Positions 59,296 through 64,000 of a stretch of DNA of 64,000 nucleotides are shown one piece after another. The DNA is from Nocardia australiensis (lineage in GTDB: Bacteria; Actinomycetota; Actinomycetes; Mycobacteriales; Mycobacteriaceae): positions 62,001 through 126,000 of the forward strand of contig NZ_JAJFZM010000017.1 in the NCBI RefSeq assembly GCF_020733705.1, given 5' to 3'. The first letter of the stretch is position 1, and every line of letters begins with the position of its first letter. The notes beneath the pieces were generated by a model, which did no database searches, had not been told where the DNA came from, and saw only the letters and a list, made by a program, of their open reading frames with translations. A program made the position numbers and the translations under genes.

Positions 59296-60393
59296 ATGGC
59301 CGATCCGGCGCTGACGTCGCTTAGATTGGTTGTCGTGACGAACGAAACCCCGCGGGGCGTGTCGGATATCACGGCCGGCGAGCAGTGGCAACCAGACGTT
59401 CTCGGCGTGGGATACGAGCAGCGAACACTGCCGCTGGGACCTGATCCCGACGGTGAGGGCGATGCCGTGGCCACACTCGTTCGCCACACGGCGGATTCCG
59501 GTGCCGCGGCTACCGAGCCCGCGGTGCTCTATGTGCACGGCTTCACCGACTACTTCTTTCAGCAGCACCTCGCCGAGCACTTCGCCGATCGTGGCCACCG
59601 CTTCTACGCCCTGGATCTGCGCAAGTGCGGACGGTCGCTGCGGGCCGGGCAGACCCCGCATTTCGTGACCGATCTCGCGCTCTACGACGACGAGCTCAAC
59701 GAGTCGCTGCGGATCGTGCGAGAGGAGACCGGCGGCGAAGTGCTGCTGGTCGCGCATTCCACCGGCGGGCTGATCGTGCCGCTATGGCTGGACCGGCGCA
59801 ATCGCGCCACCGGCACTGTCGCGGCGGGCATCAACGGCCTAGTGCTCAACAGCCCGTGGTTCGACCTGCAGGGCCCCTCCTACTACCGCACTGTCGGGAC
59901 TCCGGTGATCAACGCGCTCGGCCGATTCCGGTCGATGATCGAGCTGCCCGCCCCGGCGTCCAGCTCTTACGGTGACAGCTTGCACCACAGCGTGGCCGGC
60001 GAGTGGGACTACAACCTCGATTGGAAACCGCTGAGCGGCTTCCCGATCCGCTTCGGCTGGTTGCGGGCGATCCGCAATGGCCACGCCCGGCTGCATGAGG
60101 GCCTCGATGTCGGTGTACCCGCACTGATTCTGCGGTCCAAGATCACCAGGTTCGCCCGCGAATACGGCCCCGCCGTCGATGTGGCGGACGCGGTGCTCGA
60201 CGTCAAACAGATCCAGCGCTGGTCGGGTTGTCTCGGCGAGCGCACCAATATCGTCCCCATCGATGGCGCACGCCACGATGTATTCCTGTCGTCGGCGCAA
60301 CCGCTGGCGCGGGCGTTCGATGAACTCGACAGCTGGCTGGATTGGCTGGCCGTCTACCTGCGCAAGTCCGCGTCACCAGAGGCTGGTGCGTAA
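59296..60393 (+). CDS. Alpha/beta hydrolase (lysophospholipase-like)
   Basis: A 365-aa cytoplasmic alpha/beta-hydrolase. The oxyanion motif is VLYVHGFTDYFFQQHLAE and the nucleophile elbow is LLVAHSTGGLIVPLWLDRR. A lid-like insert follows, with LNSPWFDLQGPSYYR, and the catalytic His is near IDGARHDVFLS. ATG 59296 is used; a GTG at 59335 is an alternative start. The gene is divergent from mqo and its end overlaps the convergent small hydrolase-like gene by 21 nt. M. tuberculosis Rv2854 occupies a similar place. Substrate unknown. Confidence 0.85.
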   Translation: MADPALTSLRLVVVTNETPRGVSDITAGEQWQPDVLGVGYEQRTLPLGPDPDGEGDAVATLVRHTADSGAAATEPAVLYVHGFTDYFFQQHLAEHFADRGHRFYALDLRKCGRSLRAGQTPHFVTDLALYDDELNESLRIVREETGGEVLLVAHSTGGLIVPLWLDRRNRATGTVAAGINGLVLNSPWFDLQGPSYYRTVGTPVINALGRFRSMIELPAPASSSYGDSLHHSVAGEWDYNLDWKPLSGFPIRFGWLRAIRNGHARLHEGLDVGVPALILRSKITRFAREYGPAVDVADAVLDVKQIQRWSGCLGERTNIVPIDGARHDVFLSSAQPLARAFDELDSWLDWLAVYLRKSASPEAGA

Positions 60394-60936
60394 CACGATC
60401 TGGGTGGCCAGTTCGTGGTCGGCCTCGGTCGCGACATTGTCGACGTCGATCTCCACCATGCGGAATTCGCCGTAGACGTAGCGGCCCGAGGCTTCCGCGA
60501 CCGCGCGTGGCAGGTTCTTGGTGACCAGCAGCGTCGCCGACAGCTCCACCGGTCGGCAACCGGCGTCGGCCACCGTGCCGTCCGCACCCGGTGTGGCGGG
60601 GTGACCGCGGTCGGCGACCACGAGGCTGATGAAGCGGCCGAAACCGCCCGCGCACAGCTGCCAGCCCAGTTCGGCCCCGGCCCCGCGGCCTGCGACATTC
60701 ACCCAGGGCACCCCGAGCTCGTCGAGGATGGCGTACACACCCGCCGGGTCGAGGTCCGCTATCGATTCCACCGCGATCGTGCGCAGGTCCGAAGTGTGCA
60801 ATCGAGCGCATACCTGGTCGTACACGTCGACCGGATCACCCGTGTCGGGCAACAGCAGCACGCTGTGCCGGGATTCGGGCCCGTCGACCCGCACGGTCCA
60901 TGCCCGGTCACCGACCGTGATCCGCCGAGATTTCAT
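60373..60936 (-). CDS. Truncated alpha/beta hydrolase-like protein without nucleophile
   Basis: A 187-aa protein with the first half of an alpha/beta-hydrolase fold: an N-terminal beta-hairpin (RAWTVRVDGPESRHSVLLLP), then a strand and loop. Where the GxSxG elbow is expected it reads VNVAGRGAGAELGWQL, so Gly85 replaces the serine. The catalytic Asp/His region is also absent or rearranged. It is probably a non-enzymatic derivative (binding or scaffolding) or a decaying gene, though its reading frame is intact and GC-rich at third positions. It overlaps the neighbouring hydrolase convergently by 21 nt. Confidence 0.6.
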   Translation of the reverse strand: MKSRRITVGDRAWTVRVDGPESRHSVLLLPDTGDPVDVYDQVCARLHTSDLRTIAVESIADLDPAGVYAILDELGVPWVNVAGRGAGAELGWQLCAGGFGRFISLVVADRGHPATPGADGTVADAGCRPVELSATLLVTKNLPRAVAEASGRYVYGEFRMVEIDVDNVATEADHELATQIVLRTSLW

Positions 60937-61011
60937 GACGGAAGACGGTACACGCCCCGGTTGAACGAGACCGCGTGTCCGATTTCCCGCGCGTCAACAA
61001 GGCAGGCGTTG

Positions 61012-61323
61012 CTACAGCGCTACCTGGGCTTTTGCGATACCGAAGACATCGGCGGCGTCGGCGGCGACGAACGCCGCTTCCACGGGTCGGCCGTCGGCGT
61101 CCAAAGGGGCGATCCACCCAGAGAAATGAGCACGACGCCCTCGTCCAGGTAGTACCGCGCCGGCGCGGGCAGATCCTCGGCCGCCGAGCCGACGACGACC
61201 ACCACATGCACCCAGCTCAGCACGGTCTCCGATTCACCGGGCTCGCGCACATCGAGAACCCGCGTAGCGGGCGACCCTCGTGCGTGCCAGTTGCGTAGCA
61301 TCCTCGTATCGCGTGGCCGCCAT
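61012..61323 (-). pseudogene. Small conserved-looking gene broken by two compensating frameshifts
   Basis: A start with a good ribosome site (GGGAGG before ATG 61323) reads MAATRYEDATQLARTRVARY and then hits a stop about 30 codons in. From about 61258 to 61125 a different frame reads strong coding sequence (VLDVREPGESETVLSWVHVV, then AEDLPAPARYYLDEGVVLIS). From about 61120 to the stop at 61012 the first frame resumes with APLDADGRPVEAAFVAAD, then VFGIAKAQVAL. Start and final stop are in the same frame (312 nt), so two opposite single-base shifts, or sequence errors, would explain it. Family not recognised. Confidence 0.6.
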
Positions 61324-61391
61324 AGCCGCCTCCCAACTCGTTTCGGCACAGCGAATCTCGCCGACTCCCGTGGGCCGGTGCCGAGGAGCGG

Positions 61392-62939
61392 CTACTGCCT
61401 CGACGCGGCAGCTCCGGAGATCAGATCGGAGGCAATAGCGGGCAGGTCAACGGGTGCTCCGGCGGCGATCAGACACTCGATCGCGGCGACGTCGAGGTAC
61501 TCTTCGATCAGATCGGCGAGCAGATCGAGCTGGGCCGAGCGAACATCAGCGACCGAAACATCTTGCGCGACTACAAAACCCGTACGACCGGCCTGTGTGG
61601 CGACCGTCCGTAACCAGTGCCGCCGGAATTCGTCGGATTCCAGCAGGCCGTGCAGGTGGGTGCCCCACACCGCGCCGCGAACACTCCCCTCGGGCGCACC
61701 GTCCAGTTCGAGCCAGGGCGAATCACCGCTGCACACGACGCGGCCATGGTGAATCTCGTAGCCGTGTACGGGGATACCGCCTTCGACGCTGCGCCCCGTT
61801 GCCCGCGAGAGCACCTTCTGCTCCGCGAATTCGATCCGCATATCGAGCAGCCCGAGTCCAGCGACCGCGCCCGCCGCGGATTCGACCCGGTCGTCGATGC
61901 GTTCACCCAACATCTGATAACCACCGCAGATGCCGAGGATCGGCTCGCCCGCAGCTGCTCGCCGGCGCAGTGCGTCGGCAATGCCGTTGCGCCGCAACCA
62001 CTCCAGATCGGTGACGGTGGCCTTGCTGCCCGGCACCACTACCAGGTCCGCCCCCGCCAGCCGAGACGGATCGCTCACCCAGCGCACCGAGACACCCGGC
62101 TCACAGGCCAGTGCCTCGATATCGGTGGAATTGGAGATACGTGGCAGCCGGATCGCGGCAACGGTCAGCCATTCGGTGCCGACGGGCGGGCGCGGGCGAC
62201 CGACCGGCGCGTCCGCGACGGTGCCGAGCGAATCCTCCGCGTCGATCCACAGGTCCTCGGCGTACGGGATGACACCAAGAGTCGGGCGACCGGTGAGTTC
62301 GGCGAGCCGGTCCAGCCCTGGACGCAACAATTCGACATCACCGCGGAACTTGTTGACGACGAACCCCGAAATCAGTTGCTGGTCTTCGGGTTCTAGCACG
62401 GCAACGGTACCGAACAGATGGGCGAGCACACCACCGCGGTCGATATCGCCGACCACGAGCACCGGTAGCCGCGCCGCGCGCGCGAGCCCCATATTCGCCA
62501 GATCGGTTGCCCGCAAATTGATTTCGGCGGGTGATCCCGCGCCCTCACAGATCACCACATCGAATTCCGCACGCAGCGCGGTGAGTTCGGCGGCGGCGAC
62601 CGTCCGCAACTCCCGCCGATGCTGGAAGTAGTCGCGCGCTCCGACCGTGCCGACCGCGCGGCCGCGCACCACCAACTGCGAGCGCCGATCACTGCCCGGC
62701 TTGAGTAGCACCGGGTTGAATCGCACGCTCGGCTCCAGTCCGCACGCGGTCGCTTGCAGGGCTTGGGCCCGACCGATTTCGCCCCCGTCCAGCGTCACAA
62801 CGGAGTTATTGGACATATTCTGCGCTTTGAACGGCGCGACCCGCACCCCGCGTCGCGCCAGCATCCGGCAAAGCCCGGCCACCACAACGCTTTTCCCCGC
62901 GTCCGACGTGGTACCCGCGACGAGCAGAGCGCCCTTCAT
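61392..62939 (-). CDS. cobQ: Cobyric acid synthase
   Basis: A 515-aa glutamine amidotransferase that amidates the b, d, e and g side chains of adenosylcobyrinic acid a,c-diamide. The P-loop is LLVAGTTSDAGKSVVVAGLC at the N terminus, followed by APFKAQNMSNNSVVT. The C-terminal amidotransferase nucleophile is in ILGICGGYQMLGE and the catalytic His in THLHGLLESDEF. Length is normal. It stands about 9 kb from cobB/cobO in the same orientation, upstream of a frameshifted gene. Confidence 0.95.
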   Translation of the reverse strand: MKGALLVAGTTSDAGKSVVVAGLCRMLARRGVRVAPFKAQNMSNNSVVTLDGGEIGRAQALQATACGLEPSVRFNPVLLKPGSDRRSQLVVRGRAVGTVGARDYFQHRRELRTVAAAELTALRAEFDVVICEGAGSPAEINLRATDLANMGLARAARLPVLVVGDIDRGGVLAHLFGTVAVLEPEDQQLISGFVVNKFRGDVELLRPGLDRLAELTGRPTLGVIPYAEDLWIDAEDSLGTVADAPVGRPRPPVGTEWLTVAAIRLPRISNSTDIEALACEPGVSVRWVSDPSRLAGADLVVVPGSKATVTDLEWLRRNGIADALRRRAAAGEPILGICGGYQMLGERIDDRVESAAGAVAGLGLLDMRIEFAEQKVLSRATGRSVEGGIPVHGYEIHHGRVVCSGDSPWLELDGAPEGSVRGAVWGTHLHGLLESDEFRRHWLRTVATQAGRTGFVVAQDVSVADVRSAQLDLLADLIEEYLDVAAIECLIAAGAPVDLPAIASDLISGAAASRQ

Positions 62940-63045
62940 GAGGCCGCGCCCGCGGGGCGGCTACCGCGCACGGCAGGGTAGGGACCTATGCGCCCGTTTC
63001 GGTGACCACTCAGCAGCATGAGCTTCGAACCGCGTGGTCCAGCAC

Positions 63046-63909
63046 TCACGGCAGGGTCAGGACTTCCGCACCGGTTTCGGTCACAACCAACGTGTGTTCG
63101 AATTGCGCGGTCCACTTGCGGTCCTTGGTAACCACGGTCCAGTTGTCGTCCCAGATCTCGTAATCGATGCCGCCGAGATTGATCATCGGCTCGATGGTGA
63201 AGGTCATGCCGGGTTCGATGATCGTCTCGACGGTCGGCTGGTCGTAATGCAGGATGACCAGGCCGCTGTGGAAGGTGGGACCGACACCGTGGCCGGTGAA
63301 ATCGCGCACCACGCCGTAGCCGAAGCGATTGGCGTAGGACTCGATGACGCGCCCGATCACATTGAGCGCGCGACCGGGCCGAACCGCCTTGATGGCCCGC
63401 GCGGTGGCCTCCTCGGTCCGCTCGACCAGCAGCCGGACCTCCTCGTCCACATCACCGGCGAGGAAGGTCCTGTTGGTGTCGCCGTGCACCCCGTCGATGT
63501 AGGCGGTGACGTCGATGTTCACGATGTCGCCGTCCTCGATCACGGTCGAGTCCGGAATCCCGTGGCAAATCACCTCATTGAGCGACGTGCAGCACGATTT
63601 GGGAAAACCCTTGTAGCCCAACGTCGACGGATATGCCCCGTGATCACACATGTACTCGTGTGCGATCCGATCCAATTCGTCGGTTGTGACGCCAGGTGCG
63701 ACCGCCTTGCCCGCTTCTTCGAGCGCGCGCGCCGCGATCTTGCTCGCGATCCGCATCTTGTCGATCGTCTCGGCCGTCTGTACCCAGGGTTCACTGCCCT
63801 CATTGACGGTCTTCTTCCACGCGTACTCCGGTCGTTCGATGGAGCGTGGAACTTCCCGAGTCGGCGACTGGATCCCGGGAACAAGCGGCTGACGGGTACG
63901 CACTGACAT
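63046..63909 (-). CDS. map: Type I methionine aminopeptidase
   Basis: Map removes the initiator methionine from nascent proteins using a dinuclear metal centre. The 287-aa protein has the five ligands in VNIDVTAYIDG (Asp), HGDTNRTF (Asp), FTGHGVGPTFHSG (His), MTFTIEPMIN (Glu) and AQFEHTLVVTETG (Glu), plus the substrate His in VICHGIPDS. A roughly 40-residue N-terminal extension with PxxP motifs (LVPGIQSPTREVPRS) marks the actinobacterial MapB (type Ic) form. It is the last gene in the window; the 91 nt after it show nothing. Confidence 0.96.
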   Translation of the reverse strand: MSVRTRQPLVPGIQSPTREVPRSIERPEYAWKKTVNEGSEPWVQTAETIDKMRIASKIAARALEEAGKAVAPGVTTDELDRIAHEYMCDHGAYPSTLGYKGFPKSCCTSLNEVICHGIPDSTVIEDGDIVNIDVTAYIDGVHGDTNRTFLAGDVDEEVRLLVERTEEATARAIKAVRPGRALNVIGRVIESYANRFGYGVVRDFTGHGVGPTFHSGLVILHYDQPTVETIIEPGMTFTIEPMINLGGIDYEIWDDNWTVVTKDRKWTAQFEHTLVVTETGAEVLTLP

Positions 63910-64000
63910 GCGTACCAGACTATCCGTACCCTCGGCCGACCATCCCGCGACTCCTACCGGCTGACGTGCCGCTCTCTCCGGACCGCCGATCGAAGGCGGA

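Overview
The window is high-GC actinobacterial DNA, most likely from Nocardia or a close mycolic-acid-containing relative. It carries pptT, a MptB-like mannosyltransferase, EfpA and a MntR/SirR-type regulator. From memory of the gene families (no database search was run), the backbone order resembles the Mycobacterium tuberculosis Rv2786c-Rv2861c stretch: ribF, mntR, truB, pptT, pptH, dinF, nrnA, rbfA, infB, ylxR, nusA, rimP, the Rv2843/Rv2844-like pair, proS, efpA, cysG, cobB, cobO, the chelatase, a GNAT gene, mqo and map. No rRNA, tRNA or CRISPR array was seen.

Layout. 0-1.5 kb: the ribF 5' part and mntR. 1.8-11 kb: an accessory catabolic island of four divergently arranged gene groups (a tartrate/malate-type dehydrogenase, an aldehyde dehydrogenase, a class III aminotransferase, a DUF3830 protein, an amidase, a D-2-hydroxyacid dehydrogenase and two coupled maleate-isomerase/racemase-fold proteins) ending in its own GntR/FCD regulator. 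Both divergent promoter regions carry the same ATTGTC(G/A)ACAAT palindrome, so the island looks like one regulon of unknown substrate. 11-12.9 kb: a TetR/DUF4345 pair and a repeat-rich intergenic region. 12.9-32 kb: informational and cell-envelope core genes (truB, pptT/pptH, MATE exporter, mptB-like gene with an IS3 remnant at its 3' end, nrnA-rbfA-infB-ylxR-nusA-rimP, proS).

32-45.5 kb: yaaA, a MerR-hydrolase cassette, and a biotin-uptake operon (bioY, acyl-CoA ligase, thiolase, bioM, bioN, second ligase) under a BioQ-like palindrome. That operon is interrupted by an 80-bp MIRU-like element that carries a 27-codon ORF overlapping both neighbours through ATGA junctions. Next come mmsA with an omega-aminotransferase, and efpA. 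45.5-64 kb: siroheme synthase, a secreted hydrolase, a DoxX-like protein, a second copy of the repeat element, a phosphotransferase/DUF7064-like pair, a cobalamin cluster (cobE, cobB, cobO, chelatase; cobQ further on), mqo, hydrolases, a frameshifted gene, and map.

The most notable non-gene structures are two copies (12.8 and 49.7 kb) of a nested 24-bp perfect inverted repeat with a compensatory base-pair change, flanked by five copies of a roughly 65-bp module, and the MIRU-like insertion inside the biotin operon. The most notable uncharacterised gene set is the 1.8-11 kb island.
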